Shown one piece after another: positions 25,997 through 34,853 of a stretch of DNA of 64,000 nt. The stretch comes from Ostreiculturibacter nitratireducens (GTDB lineage Bacteria > Pseudomonadota > Alphaproteobacteria > Rhodobacterales > Rhodobacteraceae): positions 682,001 to 746,000 of the forward strand of contig NZ_JAVQHL010000002.1 in assembly GCF_032670585.1 (NCBI RefSeq), in the 5' to 3' direction. How positions within the stretch are numbered: position 1 is the stretch's first letter; every line of letters starts with the position of its first letter. The notes under the pieces are model-generated. The model was not told the origin of the DNA. It worked only from the letters and a program-made list of their open reading frames with translations, and ran no database searches. Made by a program: the position numbers and the translations under genes.

Positions 25997-26956
25997 TCAG
26001 GCGGCGAGACCCTTCGACCCCATGTCGAGGTATTTCTGCCGGCGATCCCTGATGAGCTGATCGGGCTTCTTGCCGGACAGTTCCTTCAGCATCGCATCGA
26101 TCGCCTTGCCGACGGATTCGATGGCTTCCTTGCGGCCGCGCTGCGCTCCGCCCAGCGGCTCCTTGATGATGCGGTCGATCACGCCGAGCTTTTCGAGGTC
26201 CTGCGCCGTCAGCCGCAGCGCCTCGGCGGCCTCGCGCATCTTCTCGGCATCCTTCCACAGGATCGAGGCGCAGCCCTCGGGGCTGATCACCGAATAGATC
26301 GAATGTTCCAGCATCGCGACCCGGTCCCCGGTGGCGAAGGCCACCGCGCCGCCCGAACCGCCTTCCCCGATGATGATCGAGATGAGCGGCACGCCGATCT
26401 CGAGGCATTTCTGGGTGGAACGCGCGATGGCTTCGGACTGGCCGCGTTCTTCCGCGCCCTTGCCGGGATAGGCGCCGGGCGTGTCGATCAGCGTGATGAC
26501 CGGCAGGCCGAAGCGGTGGGCGAGGTCCATGAGGCGGATCGCCTTGCGGTAGCCCTCGGGCCGCGCCATGCCGAAATTGCGCTCGATCCGGGTCTTGGTG
26601 TCATGGCCCTTCTCGTGGCCGATCACCATCACCGGCTTGTCGTTCAGGCGCGCAAGCCCGCCCATCACGGCGTGATCGTCGGCGAAGTTCCGATCACCGG
26701 CGAGCGGCGTGTATTCCGTGAACAGCGCCTCGATGTAGTCCCTGCAATGCGGACGGTCCGGATGGCGCGCCACCTGGCATTTCCGCCAGGGGCTCAGATT
26801 CTTGTAGATATCCTTGAGAAGCGTTTCCGCCTTCGCGTCGAGGGCGGCCGCCTCCTTTTCGACATCCATCTCTTCGTTCTTGCGCGCCAGTGCACGCAGC
26901 TCCTCGGCCTTGCCTTCGATCTCGGCCAGCGGCTTTTCGAATTCGAGATAGTTCAT
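25997..26956 (-). CDS. accA: acetyl-CoA carboxylase carboxyltransferase subunit alpha
   Basis: AccA, 319 residues, with AccD forms the carboxyltransferase that makes malonyl-CoA. The N-terminus MNYLEFEKPLAEIEGKAEEL is the family start; GGLARLNDKPVMVIGHEKG, TLIDTPGAYPGKGAEERGQ and IIIGEGGSGGAVAFATGD are carboxyltransferase core motifs, the last forming the oxyanion hole. GGGAGCGCG lies before ATG 26956. Monocistronic, divergent from the MFS gene. Confidence 0.96.
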   Translation of the reverse strand: MNYLEFEKPLAEIEGKAEELRALARKNEEMDVEKEAAALDAKAETLLKDIYKNLSPWRKCQVARHPDRPHCRDYIEALFTEYTPLAGDRNFADDHAVMGGLARLNDKPVMVIGHEKGHDTKTRIERNFGMARPEGYRKAIRLMDLAHRFGLPVITLIDTPGAYPGKGAEERGQSEAIARSTQKCLEIGVPLISIIIGEGGSGGAVAFATGDRVAMLEHSIYSVISPEGCASILWKDAEKMREAAEALRLTAQDLEKLGVIDRIIKEPLGGAQRGRKEAIESVGKAIDAMLKELSGKKPDQLIRDRRQKYLDMGSKGLAA

Positions 26957-27068
26957 GTCGCGCTCCCTCGGGGGACTCGGGCCTATATGACGGCAGGCGA
27001 GGCGCTTTGCAACTCGCTGGCGCAATGCAGATGGACAAGGCAGATGCGCGGCCCTAGCGTCGCCGTCC

Positions 27069-28277
27069 ATGCAGACCATTTCGCTTGACGGCCGCGCGGC
27101 CTGGATTCGCCTTGGCATCTCGCTCCTCATCGCCGTGGTGGGGAATGTGGGCATGTGGGCCATCGTTCTCATCCTGCCCTCGGTTCAGGCGGAATTCGGC
27201 GTGGACAGGGCGGACGCGTCCTTGCCCTACACGCTGACGATGGTGGGCTTCGCGCTCGGCAACTATTTCATCGGCCGCGCCGTGGATCGGTTCGGTGTCA
27301 CCCGTTCCCTCATCGGCGCCGCGATCACCATCGCCGCAGGCAACGCGCTTGCCGCAGCCAGCCACTCGGTCACGATGCTTGCGGCCGCGCAACTCGTCGT
27401 CGGTTTCGGCACGGCGGCGAGCTTCGGCCCCCTCATCGCGGACGTTTCGCAGTGGTTCATGCGCCGGCGCGGCATCGCCGTGGCGCTGGTCGCCAGCGGC
27501 AATTATCTTTCGGGCGCGATCTGGCCGATGCTCCTTTCCGGTGTCCTCGCCGAACATGGCTGGCGAGTGGTCTACCTGATCCTCGCGGCAATCACGCTGG
27601 CCGTCGTGATTCCTCTCGCCGTTCGCCTCCGTCACGGCGTGCCCGAGGAGGCATCGCAGATTGCTTCCGGCGCCGCGGCGATCCGCGCCGCCGCGACCGG
27701 GCTTTCCCCGCGCGCGCTGCAATGGCTCCTCGGGCTTGCCGGCGTGGGGTGCTGCGTCGCCATGTCGATGCCGCAGGTCCATATCGTCGCCTATTGCGTC
27801 GACCTGGGCTACGGCCCCGCCGTCGGGGCCGAGATGCTGTCGCTGATGCTTCTGGGCGGCGTCGTGTCCCGCATCGCCTCGGGTCTTCTCGCCGACGTTC
27901 TCGGTGGCGTGCGGACGCTTCTCATCGGGTCGGCGCTACAGGGCCTCGCGCTGGTTCTCTACCTGCCCTCCGGAGGGATGACCTCGCTTTACATCGTGTC
28001 GATGATCTTCGGCCTGTCGCAGGGCGGGATCGTGCCTTCCTACGCGCTCATCGTGCGGGAATACCTTCCCGCGAAAGAGGCGGGCCAGCGCGTGGGCTTC
28101 GTCATGATGGCGACCATCGTGGGGATGGCGCTGGGCGGCTGGATGTCGGGCTGGATCTACGACCTCACGGGCTCCTACCGGATGGCCTTCATCAACGGCA
28201 TCGGCTGGAACGTCCTGAACCTCGGGATCGTGCTGCTCGTGCTGTCGCGCTCCCGACCCCGCGCGCTTCCGGCCTGA
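27069..28277 (+). CDS. MFS transporter (oxalate/formate-antiporter-like)
   Basis: A 402-residue carrier with twelve predicted membrane helices. The loop after helix 2, NYFIGRAVDRFGVTRSLIGA, has the MFS motif G-x-x-x-D-R-x-G. WFMRRRGIAVALVASGNYLSGAIWP and RLRHGVPEE are like the OFA/monocarboxylate group, but the substrate is unknown. The 3' end converges on mcl1, 48 bp away, with a 16-bp palindrome between. Confidence 0.88.
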   Translation: MQTISLDGRAAWIRLGISLLIAVVGNVGMWAIVLILPSVQAEFGVDRADASLPYTLTMVGFALGNYFIGRAVDRFGVTRSLIGAAITIAAGNALAAASHSVTMLAAAQLVVGFGTAASFGPLIADVSQWFMRRRGIAVALVASGNYLSGAIWPMLLSGVLAEHGWRVVYLILAAITLAVVIPLAVRLRHGVPEEASQIASGAAAIRAAATGLSPRALQWLLGLAGVGCCVAMSMPQVHIVAYCVDLGYGPAVGAEMLSLMLLGGVVSRIASGLLADVLGGVRTLLIGSALQGLALVLYLPSGGMTSLYIVSMIFGLSQGGIVPSYALIVREYLPAKEAGQRVGFVMMATIVGMALGGWMSGWIYDLTGSYRMAFINGIGWNVLNLGIVLLVLSRSRPRALPA

Positions 28278-28294
28278 GCGGAAGCGGGTCGCCT

Positions 28295-28310
28295 GGAACC
28301 TGCAGGTTCC
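28295..28310. terminator. perfect palindrome between MFS and mcl1 genes
   Basis: GGAACCTGCAGGTTCC is a perfect 16-bp palindrome, able to form a stem when transcribed from either side, between two converging genes. It lacks a U tract, so it may only support rho-dependent termination. Confidence 0.4.
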
Positions 28311-28325
28311 GGGCGCTTTGCCGGA

Positions 28326-29282
28326 TCACCCCGCGATCATCTCCGCCTGGCGCACGATGACCTCCGCCTGCCGGATAGAGGCGATGTCGACGAGCCGCCC
28401 CTTGTAGACGGTTGCCCCTGCGCCTTCGGCCTTTGCCTTCTCCATCGCGGCGAGAATCTCGCGCGCTTCGGCCACCTGCTCCTCCGAGGGGGTGAAGACC
28501 TCGTTCGCGAGAGTGACCTGCTTGGGGTGGATCGCCCATTTCCCGACCATGCCGAGCGTCGCCGACCGCCGCGCCTGCGCCCGGAAGCCCTCGTCGTCGG
28601 AGAAGTCCCCGAACGGCCCGTCGACCGGAAGAACGCCATGCGTCCGGCAGGCCGCGACGATCGCCGCCTGCGCCCAGTGCCAGGGGTCGGACCAGTATCT
28701 CTGACCCTCGCGGGCCATGTAGTAGTTTTCCTGCGTGCCCCCGATGCCGGTGGTCTGCATCCCCATCGATGCCGCGAAATCCGCCGCCCCAAGGCTCATC
28801 GCCTGAAGCCGGGGCGAGGAGGCCGCGATTTCCTCCACATGCGCGATACCAGCCGCGCTCTCGATGATGACCTCGAGACTGATGCGCTTCTTCCGGCCCT
28901 TCGCCGCTTCCACCGCGGTCACGAGCGCGTCCACGGCATAGACATCCGCGGCGCAGCCCACCTTCGGGATCATGATCTGGTCGAGCCTGTCGCCCGCCTG
29001 TTCCAGCAGGTCGACCACGTCACGGTACCAGAACGGCGTGTCGAGCCCGTTGATCCGGACCGAGAGGTACTTGTTCCCCCAATCGATGTCGCCGATCGCC
29101 TGGATGATGTTCTTCCGCGCCTCCGGCTTGTCGTCCGGGGCGACCGAATCCTCGAGGTCGAGGTTGATGACGTCTGCCGCTGAAGCCGCCATCTTTTCGA
29201 AGATCGCGGGACGCGAGCCCGGGCCGAAGAGCTGGCAGCGATTCGGACGGGCAGGGGCGGCAGGCTGAAGGCGGAAGGACAT
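28326..29282 (-). CDS. mcl1: L-malyl-CoA/beta-methylmalyl-CoA lyase
   Basis: A 318-residue HpcH/HpaI-family lyase, extremely like Rhodobacter Mcl1 (start MSFRLQPAAPARPNRCQLF). It reversibly splits L-malyl-CoA to acetyl-CoA and glyoxylate and beta-methylmalyl-CoA to propionyl-CoA and glyoxylate, used in the ethylmalonyl-CoA pathway. INLDLEDSVAPDDK carries metal-binding acid residues, FEVI-type SLEVIIESAAGIAH and SLGAADFAASMG are conserved. ATG 29282 is preceded by GGGAG. The enzyme implies isocitrate-lyase-independent acetate assimilation, though the partner genes ccr and ecm are not here. Confidence 0.94.
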   Translation of the reverse strand: MSFRLQPAAPARPNRCQLFGPGSRPAIFEKMAASAADVINLDLEDSVAPDDKPEARKNIIQAIGDIDWGNKYLSVRINGLDTPFWYRDVVDLLEQAGDRLDQIMIPKVGCAADVYAVDALVTAVEAAKGRKKRISLEVIIESAAGIAHVEEIAASSPRLQAMSLGAADFAASMGMQTTGIGGTQENYYMAREGQRYWSDPWHWAQAAIVAACRTHGVLPVDGPFGDFSDDEGFRAQARRSATLGMVGKWAIHPKQVTLANEVFTPSEEQVAEAREILAAMEKAKAEGAGATVYKGRLVDIASIRQAEVIVRQAEMIAG

Positions 29283-29466
29283 GGGCGGGCTCCCGGCAAT
29301 GATGTTTCGTTTCGCTCGGGCTTTCGGGTAGAATATTGCGCGCCGGGATGCAAGACTCCTTTCGCAGCCGCAGCAAGATTGCGGCAATGCAGCGGGGCCT
29401 TGCGGTGGACGCGGGGCGCCGTTGGACGTAAGCCTCGATCAGGCCCTTCGGCCCCGGATCGGGACA

Positions 29467-30432
29467 ATGCAGATCACCGTCACGCGCGACAGCTTCCGCC
29501 TTGCCGAGGTCTTCACCATCTCACGCGGATCCCGGACCCATGCCAACGTGCTCACCGTCCGGATCGAGGACGGCGGCCCGTGCGGCTGGGGTGAATGCGT
29601 CCCCTATCCGCGCTACGGCGAAAGCCTCGACAGCGTCACGGGTCAGATAGAGTCCCCTGGCGCGCCTGTCGAACGACACGGATTGCAGCAGGCCCTCCCG
29701 CCTGGCGCGGCGAGGAACGCGCTCGACTGCGCGCTCTGGGACCTTGAGGCGAAGCGTGCCGGCAAGCGTGTCTGGGAACTTGCGGGGCTCGCCGCGCCAG
29801 GCCCCCTCGTCACGACCTACACGCTCTCGCTCGACACGCCCGAGAAGATGCGCGCGGCTGCGGCGCGGCATGCCCACCGCCCGATCCTGAAGATCAAGCT
29901 CGGGACGCCGGAGGACATGCCCCGCCTTGAAGCCGTCCGCGCGGGGGCGCCCAACGTGCGCATCATCGTGGACGCGAACGAGGGCTGGACAGCGGAGATC
30001 TACGAGGATCTCGCTCCCCACCTCGTCCGGCTCGGCGTGAGCCTCGTCGAGCAGCCGCTTCCGGCCGGCGCTGACGAGATGCTCGGGGAGATCGCGCGGC
30101 CCCTTCCGGTCTGCGCCGACGAAAGCTGCCACGACCGCCATTCGCTGGCCGACCTCGCGGGCAAGTACGATGCGGTCAACATCAAGCTCGACAAGACGGG
30201 CGGCCTGACCGAGGCGCTGGCGCTGCGCGACCTCGCCCGCGCGCAGGGCTATGGTGTCATGGTCGGCTGCATGGTCGGCTCGTCGCTGGCAATGGCCCCG
30301 GCCGTTTTGGTCGCGCAGGGCGCCGACATCGTGGACCTTGACGCGCCCCTTCTTCTGGCCGAAGACCGTCCGCACCCTCTGCGCTACGACGCGGAGGGCG
30401 TCCACCCGCCGGACCGTGAGCTTTGGGGATAG
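29467..30432 (+). CDS. L-Ala-D/L-Glu epimerase (dipeptide epimerase, DgcA-like)
   Basis: Enolase-superfamily enzyme of 321 residues. KIKLG (lysine acid/base, near 140), DANEGW and VEQPLP (metal ligands), CADESCHD and NIKLDKTGG (second base) are in the order of muconate-lactonising-type dipeptide epimerases, which interconvert L-Ala-L-Glu and L-Ala-D-Glu from peptidoglycan peptides; some proteobacterial relatives racemise N-acetyl-glutamate in D-Glu breakdown. ATG 29467 is used. Only 8 bp separate it from the D-amino-acid transaminase gene. Confidence 0.88.
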   Translation: MQITVTRDSFRLAEVFTISRGSRTHANVLTVRIEDGGPCGWGECVPYPRYGESLDSVTGQIESPGAPVERHGLQQALPPGAARNALDCALWDLEAKRAGKRVWELAGLAAPGPLVTTYTLSLDTPEKMRAAAARHAHRPILKIKLGTPEDMPRLEAVRAGAPNVRIIVDANEGWTAEIYEDLAPHLVRLGVSLVEQPLPAGADEMLGEIARPLPVCADESCHDRHSLADLAGKYDAVNIKLDKTGGLTEALALRDLARAQGYGVMVGCMVGSSLAMAPAVLVAQGADIVDLDAPLLLAEDRPHPLRYDAEGVHPPDRELWG

Positions 30433-30440
30433 GAGCGAAG

Positions 30441-31304
30441 ATGAGCCGCATCGTCTATGTGAACGGGGAATACCTGCCCGAGGAAGAAGCGAAGATCTCT
30501 ATCTTCGACCGGGGTTTCCTGATGGCCGACGGCGTCTACGAGGTGACGAGCGTGCTGGACGGCAAGCTGGTCGATTTCGAGGGCCATATCGCCCGCCTCG
30601 CCCGGTCGCTCCATGAACTCGAGATGGCGAGCCCGGCGACGACGGAAGAACTGCTGGAGATCCATCGGGAACTCGTCCGCCGCAACCGGATCGACGAGGG
30701 GATGGTCTATCTCCAGATCACCCGCGGCAATCCCGGCGACCGTGATTTCGTCTATCCCGACCCGCACAATGTGCCCTCCACGATCGTGCTCTTCACGCAG
30801 TCGAAGCCGGGTCTGGCCGACAGCCCGCTCGCGAAGACCGGGATGAAGGTCATCACCATCCCGGACATCCGCTGGGGCCGGCGCGACATCAAGACGATCC
30901 AGCTTCTCTATCCCTCGATGGGCAAGATGATGGCCCGCCACAAGGGCGCGGACGACGCCTGGATGGTCGAGGATGGCGCGGTCACCGAAGGCACGTCGAA
31001 CAATGCCTACATCGTCGTCGGCCAGACCATCATCACCCGCGAGCTTTCCAGCGACATCCTGCACGGGATCACCCGCGCCGCAGTCCTGCGCTTCGCGGCC
31101 GAGGCGCAGATGGAAGTCGTCGAACGTCCCTTCACCGTCGAAGAGGCCAAGGCCGCGGACGAGGCCTTCGTCACCTCCGCCACGACCTTCGTCATGCCGG
31201 TGGTCGAGATCGACGGAACCCAGATCGGCGACGGGGCGCCGGGCCCGGTTTCCACACGCCTGCGGGAAATCTACATCGAGGAAAGCCGGATCGACGCCAT
31301 CTGA
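30441..31304 (+). CDS. D-amino-acid transaminase
   Basis: Class IV aminotransferase of 287 residues. The PLP lysine is in RRDIKTIQLLYP, and VTEGTSNNAYIV binds the phosphate region. SRIVYVNGEYLPEEEAKISI and RGFLMADGVYEV are typical of D-alanine aminotransferases, which exchange amino groups among D-amino acids and 2-oxo acids. AGGAGCGAAG precedes ATG 30441. In operon with the dipeptide epimerase, so D-Glu/D-Ala from cell wall turnover is a natural substrate. Branched-chain transaminase is less likely. Confidence 0.85.
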   Translation: MSRIVYVNGEYLPEEEAKISIFDRGFLMADGVYEVTSVLDGKLVDFEGHIARLARSLHELEMASPATTEELLEIHRELVRRNRIDEGMVYLQITRGNPGDRDFVYPDPHNVPSTIVLFTQSKPGLADSPLAKTGMKVITIPDIRWGRRDIKTIQLLYPSMGKMMARHKGADDAWMVEDGAVTEGTSNNAYIVVGQTIITRELSSDILHGITRAAVLRFAAEAQMEVVERPFTVEEAKAADEAFVTSATTFVMPVVEIDGTQIGDGAPGPVSTRLREIYIEESRIDAI

Positions 31305-31308
31305 TCGG

Positions 31309-31707
31309 TCAGTAGCGGTATTTCAGGTCGAAAGAGAGGCATCCGGCTTTCGCGTCGAAGGTCCCGTGGATGAAGCGAGTCATCTCCGGGGCCTCGAACT
31401 CCGCGCAGAGCCTGAAGCCGGTGGCTGACACCCGCTTGTAGACGTAGGGCTCCCCGGTGAACGGGTCCTCGTAGCGATCGGCGATCAGGCACAGGTCGGT
31501 TTCCTCCAGTCGCGCCGGAAGTGTCCGGTTCGCGGCGTCCGCGAGGCAGTCGACCTGTTCCTTCAGGCTCAGGAGATCCTGAAAACGCACTTCGTCGCGC
31601 CGTTCCGCGCGACCCTGCATGGGGCCGCCCGTCGCCCAGACGCCGAGGACGACCGCAGCACCCACGGCCAGGGCGCCAAGGACCGCAGCCAGCCGGTCAG
31701 CTCGCAT
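31309..31707 (-). CDS. hypothetical protein with N-terminal membrane helix
   Basis: A 132-residue protein with a single N-terminal helix (AAVLGALAVGAAVVLGVWATGG), then a soluble domain with conserved-looking cysteines (VDCLADAANRTLPARL, LCLIADRYEDPFTGEPYVYK, RLCAEF, GCLSFDL). The segment DPFTGEPYVYK looks like that of pilin-like or type II secretion pseudopilin-like small domains, but I cannot assign a family. The start overlaps the DUF5671 gene end by 11 bp, so they form an operon. Confidence 0.65.
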   Translation of the reverse strand: MRADRLAAVLGALAVGAAVVLGVWATGGPMQGRAERRDEVRFQDLLSLKEQVDCLADAANRTLPARLEETDLCLIADRYEDPFTGEPYVYKRVSATGFRLCAEFEAPEMTRFIHGTFDAKAGCLSFDLKYRY

Positions 31708-32332
31708 CGGCGTCCTCCCGGATCTCGGCGGAGAAGTAGAGGAACACGATCCCGCCGATAGCCGCGACGACCAGCGCCTTGAGCCCGAAGCGCAGTGTCA
31801 GGTCGCCATTCAGGAAGGCATAGATCACGTAGATCAGGTCGCCCAGAAGACCGATCGCCGCAAGGAACAGCGTGACGTAGCCGAACCATTTCCGAACGGT
31901 AGACCGCCGCTTGCCGGGATCGCGCCTGAGTTCCCGGGTTGCGCGGAGATTCAAGGCGAAGAACAGCGGGAAAAAGACGATGAGCGAGGCCGTGGACCAC
32001 CGCATTCGTCGCAGGTCGAAGATATTCGTCGTCTCGCCGACTTCCGGCAGCCAGCGGTCGATCAGTTGCATCGACAACGAGGAAAGGTGCCAGGCGGACA
32101 TTGCCAGCGCCAGGAACATGAGACCGTAGAGAAATGCCTCGCGGGCCGAGACATAGGGGCGGGGCCGAGGCACCGGGGGACTGAAATCGCTTTCCGCATA
32201 GGCGGCGAGCGCCGTGGCGATCTCCGTACCGGACCATCCGGCATCGGCGAGCGCGGCGCCTATCTCCTCGCGGTTCCGGCCGGCGTTCAGCGCATCCCGC
32301 ACGAACTCCGCGAGTTGGTCGGCCCTGCGCAT
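31697..32332 (-). CDS. DUF5671 domain membrane protein
   Basis: A 211-residue protein. Residues 1-50 form a helical module (AEFVRDALNAGRNREEIGAA and LADAGWSGTEIATALAAY) followed by four membrane helices, starting SAREAFLYGLMFLALAMSAW, typical of DUF5671. Function is unknown. GGAGG lies before ATG 32332, and upstream codons of the frame cover the regulatory region. A perfect 7-bp-arm FnrL-type palindrome is 60-77 bp upstream. Confidence 0.82.
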   Translation of the reverse strand: MRRADQLAEFVRDALNAGRNREEIGAALADAGWSGTEIATALAAYAESDFSPPVPRPRPYVSAREAFLYGLMFLALAMSAWHLSSLSMQLIDRWLPEVGETTNIFDLRRMRWSTASLIVFFPLFFALNLRATRELRRDPGKRRSTVRKWFGYVTLFLAAIGLLGDLIYVIYAFLNGDLTLRFGLKALVVAAIGGIVFLYFSAEIREDADAS

Positions 32333-32391
32333 CGGCAATCCTCCGGTGTGTCCCTGCCGGGGATCAGGCTCGCCCGCCGCGGCGCCGGCGT

Positions 32392-32409
32392 CGTTGACAC
32401 ATGTCAACG
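32392..32409. promoter_or_regulatory. FnrL/CRP-type palindrome upstream of DUF5671 gene
   Basis: CGTTGACACATGTCAACG: perfect 7-bp arms CGTTGAC and GTCAACG around ACAT. The core TTGAC-N4-GTCAA fits the half-site spacing of FNR/CRP-family regulators. It is 60-77 bp upstream of the ATG at 32332. Confidence 0.55.
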
Positions 32410-32465
32410 CCCCTTCGGCCTGGTCGTTTTCGTCAGCCTTTTCCGAGAGCGCAACGACCTCTCCG

Positions 32466-32996
32466 CTATTTTTGCGCGGTCCAGAGCCCTTCGTAATCGC
32501 GCACGATGCCCTGCGCGTCGACCTTGAGCCGCGCCGAGCCGGCATCGGAGGTGAGGAGATACTCGGTCTCGTTCAGCCGGCTGTAGGTCTGGCGCTCGGG
32601 CCTTAGGCTTCCTTTCGCCAGGTCGAAGCGGGCGGCGACGATTTCGGCCTCGCTGCCGACAGGGAGCTTCAGGCGCCGGATCGCCAGGGTCTTGGTGGCG
32701 GGCGTGAAGTCGAGGTCGATGTCGACCGCATCCTCGAGACCCGGGACCGGGGTGCCGTTGATCGACCACGCGCCTTCCCTGGTGCGACGGATGAAGATGC
32801 GGGAATTGGCGCCGATCCGGACGCGGCGGGTGGTGCCGTCGTCATGGGCGCGCACGCGGTAGCGGGTCACCTTCCAGTCCGCGTCGGTGGCCGAGCCGTC
32901 GATCAGGAATCCGCCCTCGGCTTCGGCGAAGCGGCAGGCGTCGTTGCCCGGGCGGTCCCGGCGGAGCCAGAGTACGGCATGGGTTCCGGCGATCAT
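32466..32996 (-). CDS. putative glycolipid-binding protein (PF06475 type)
   Basis: A 176-residue, mainly beta-strand protein with the pattern of the putative glycolipid-binding family: AVLWLRRDRPGNDACRFAE, GFLIDGSATDADWKVTRYRV, then VDIDLDFTPATKTLAIRRL and ending in YEGLWTAQK. No signal peptide. Real ligand is unknown. The ATG overlaps the DUF1244 stop by 4 bp (ATGA), so it is the last gene of a four-gene operon. Confidence 0.78.
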   Translation of the reverse strand: MIAGTHAVLWLRRDRPGNDACRFAEAEGGFLIDGSATDADWKVTRYRVRAHDDGTTRRVRIGANSRIFIRRTREGAWSINGTPVPGLEDAVDIDLDFTPATKTLAIRRLKLPVGSEAEIVAARFDLAKGSLRPERQTYSRLNETEYLLTSDAGSARLKVDAQGIVRDYEGLWTAQK

Positions 32997-33307
32997 GAGC
33001 GTTCTCCTACGTTCTCGCGGAAGGCCACCTCGAATGCGGCCTTCTTGGTCTCGTCGGCCTCGGTCTGGTGCGCGTCCTTCCACTGGTCGTAGGGCATGCC
33101 GTAGAAGATCTCCCGCGCCTCGTCCTTGGTCATCTCGATCCCGCGGGCGTTGGCGGCCTCCTGGTACCAGCGCGACAGGCAGTTGCGGCAGAAGCCGCCG
33201 AGGTTCATCAGGTCGATGTTCTGCACGTCCGGGCGCTTCTCGATCAGGTGTTCGCGCAGGGCGCGGAAGGCCGCGGCCTCGATTTCGGTGCGGGTCTTGT
33301 CGTCCAT
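32993..33307 (-). CDS. DUF1244 family protein
   Basis: A 104-residue protein with the DUF1244 signature NLGGFCRNCLSRWYQEAANA, MTKDEAREIFYGMPYDQWK. The cysteines 46 and 49 might bind a metal. Function unknown in the literature known to me. It lies 12 bp after the HAD gene and overlaps the next gene. Confidence 0.9.
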   Translation of the reverse strand: MDDKTRTEIEAAAFRALREHLIEKRPDVQNIDLMNLGGFCRNCLSRWYQEAANARGIEMTKDEAREIFYGMPYDQWKDAHQTEADETKKAAFEVAFRENVGERS

Positions 33308-33319
33308 GAGAGCACTCCG

Positions 33320-33973
33320 TCAGTCGATGAGCCCGGCGGCGCGCGCGCCTTCGAGCAGGGATTCCGCAAGGTGATGGGCGCGCCGCGTGCGTGCGGGCGA
33401 TATATCAGGAATCTGGACAACGGTCATGCCCGCCGCAAGTGCGGCGGCGGTTCCGGTGTCCGAATCCTCGAAGGCGATGCAGGTGGATGGGGCCGCGCCG
33501 AGGCGCCTCGCGGCCTCGACGAACAGGTCGGGCGCGGGCTTCGCGCGCGGCACCGCGTCGAAGCCCACGACATGGGCCATGTCGAAATGCCCGTGCAGTC
33601 CGGCGGCACGAAGCTTGCGGACCGCGCTTGCCGTCGCACTGTTGGTGGCGACCGCCCGCGGCAGTCCGCGGCGTGCGAGGTCGGCCAGAAGCACCTCCAC
33701 CCCGGCCATCGGGGGGATGCCTGCGTCCTGCGCCTGACGGGTCGCGGCGCGCCATTCGGCGTCGAGCCTCCCGAGGTCAAGGCCCGGCCCCACATGCGCG
33801 GCGAGCCGTCGCTGCCCCTCGATCTCGTCGACGCCGACGAGCGAGGTCAGGAAGTCACGCGCGACCGGGAAGCCCATCCCGGACAGGACGGTGAGGCCGA
33901 TTTCGATCGCCTGGCGCTCGGTGTCGATGAGCGTCCCGTCGAGATCGAAGATGACGGCTGCGAAGCGTGACAT
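33320..33973 (-). CDS. HAD-superfamily phosphatase/mutase
   Basis: A 217-residue haloacid-dehalogenase-type hydrolase with motif I VIFDLDGTLIDTE, a helical cap (about 18-85), motif II threonine-type VATNSATASAVRK, and motif IV CIAFEDSDTGTAAAL. It is nearest to phosphoglycolate phosphatase/beta-phosphoglucomutase relatives. Substrate not known. Begins at ATG 33973, 3 bp after the stop of the N-formylglutamate amidohydrolase gene. Confidence 0.85.
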   Translation of the reverse strand: MSRFAAVIFDLDGTLIDTERQAIEIGLTVLSGMGFPVARDFLTSLVGVDEIEGQRRLAAHVGPGLDLGRLDAEWRAATRQAQDAGIPPMAGVEVLLADLARRGLPRAVATNSATASAVRKLRAAGLHGHFDMAHVVGFDAVPRAKPAPDLFVEAARRLGAAPSTCIAFEDSDTGTAAALAAGMTVVQIPDISPARTRRAHHLAESLLEGARAAGLID

Positions 33974-33976
33974 TGC

Positions 33977-34720
33977 CTAGAGCCCCGTCTCCGCCAGCAC
34001 CTCCTCGAGGATCGGGGCGAGGCGGTCCGCCCAGGCGATCTGCCCTTCTTCCAGCGCGATAAGGTCGTGGCGCAGCTCGATCAGCACGTTGGGCCGGCCA
34101 TGCGCCAGCGCGTGGCGGTCGATCGCGTCGCCGTCGAGATGGCCGGAATAGGGTTCGTTGTTACCGACATTCAGGTCGGGCTCCTGACGGAGCCGCTCGA
34201 TCAGCGGTTTGGCCAGCCGTTCATCCCGGTGCGAATAGAGGATGCCGATCTGCCAGGGGCGCTCCGCCCGCCCGACGAGGCGGGGGGTGAAGCTGTGCAC
34301 GGCGCAGATCACCGTGTCGGAACGCCGGGCGGCCAGGCTTTCGTATGCATCGTGGTAGGGCAGGTAATAGGCCGCCTTCCGCCGTTCCAGCTCCGCCGCG
34401 CCGGCCTTGCGGTTCTCCGGAATGATCGTGCCGTCGTAGAGCTTCATCAGAAGCGTCGGATCGTCCTCGCCCCGGTTCGGGTCGATCACGAGCCGCGAGA
34501 ACGTTGACAGGACGGCCGGCGCGTCGAGCCGTTCGGCCAGTGCCAGCGTCAGCCCGCGCGCGCCCACGTCATAGGCGATGTGGCGCGCCATGTCCGAAGC
34601 GGAAATGCCGAGCGATCCTCCGCCGATTTCTTCCGGCACGCGGTTCGAGGCATGGTCGCAGGTGACCAGCCACCGCGAGGCGCGATCCTCCCCAATGATT
34701 TCAAAGGCGTCTTGCGTCAT
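33977..34720 (-). CDS. N-formylglutamate amidohydrolase
   Basis: About 247 residues (ATG 34720, preceded by GGGAAG; ATG 34735 also possible). It hydrolyses N-formyl-L-glutamate to formate and glutamate, the last step of one histidine degradation route. Family features are LVTCDHASNRVPEEIG at the N-terminus, AVLSTFSRLVIDPNR, TVICAVHSFTPRLVG and VGNNEPYSG; the His and Asp residues may bind zinc. No other hut genes are here, so the true substrate may differ. Confidence 0.85.
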   Translation of the reverse strand: MTQDAFEIIGEDRASRWLVTCDHASNRVPEEIGGGSLGISASDMARHIAYDVGARGLTLALAERLDAPAVLSTFSRLVIDPNRGEDDPTLLMKLYDGTIIPENRKAGAAELERRKAAYYLPYHDAYESLAARRSDTVICAVHSFTPRLVGRAERPWQIGILYSHRDERLAKPLIERLRQEPDLNVGNNEPYSGHLDGDAIDRHALAHGRPNVLIELRHDLIALEEGQIAWADRLAPILEEVLAETGL

Positions 34721-34853
34721 CTTCCCGTCACGCATGGCTGCCACGTTCAAGCGGCGGGGATGGCCTTCGGTGCCAGTTGCCCCTTTCCGAGATTTGCTCC
34801 ATATAGGGCGCGGCCCACCGCGACAACTGAACGATGCAAGGAAACGAGGCAGC

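Noticed and set aside
28295..28310. Perfect palindrome as a recombination or attachment site
   Set aside because: No integrase, direct repeats or mobile gene nearby; its place between convergent genes suits a terminator better.
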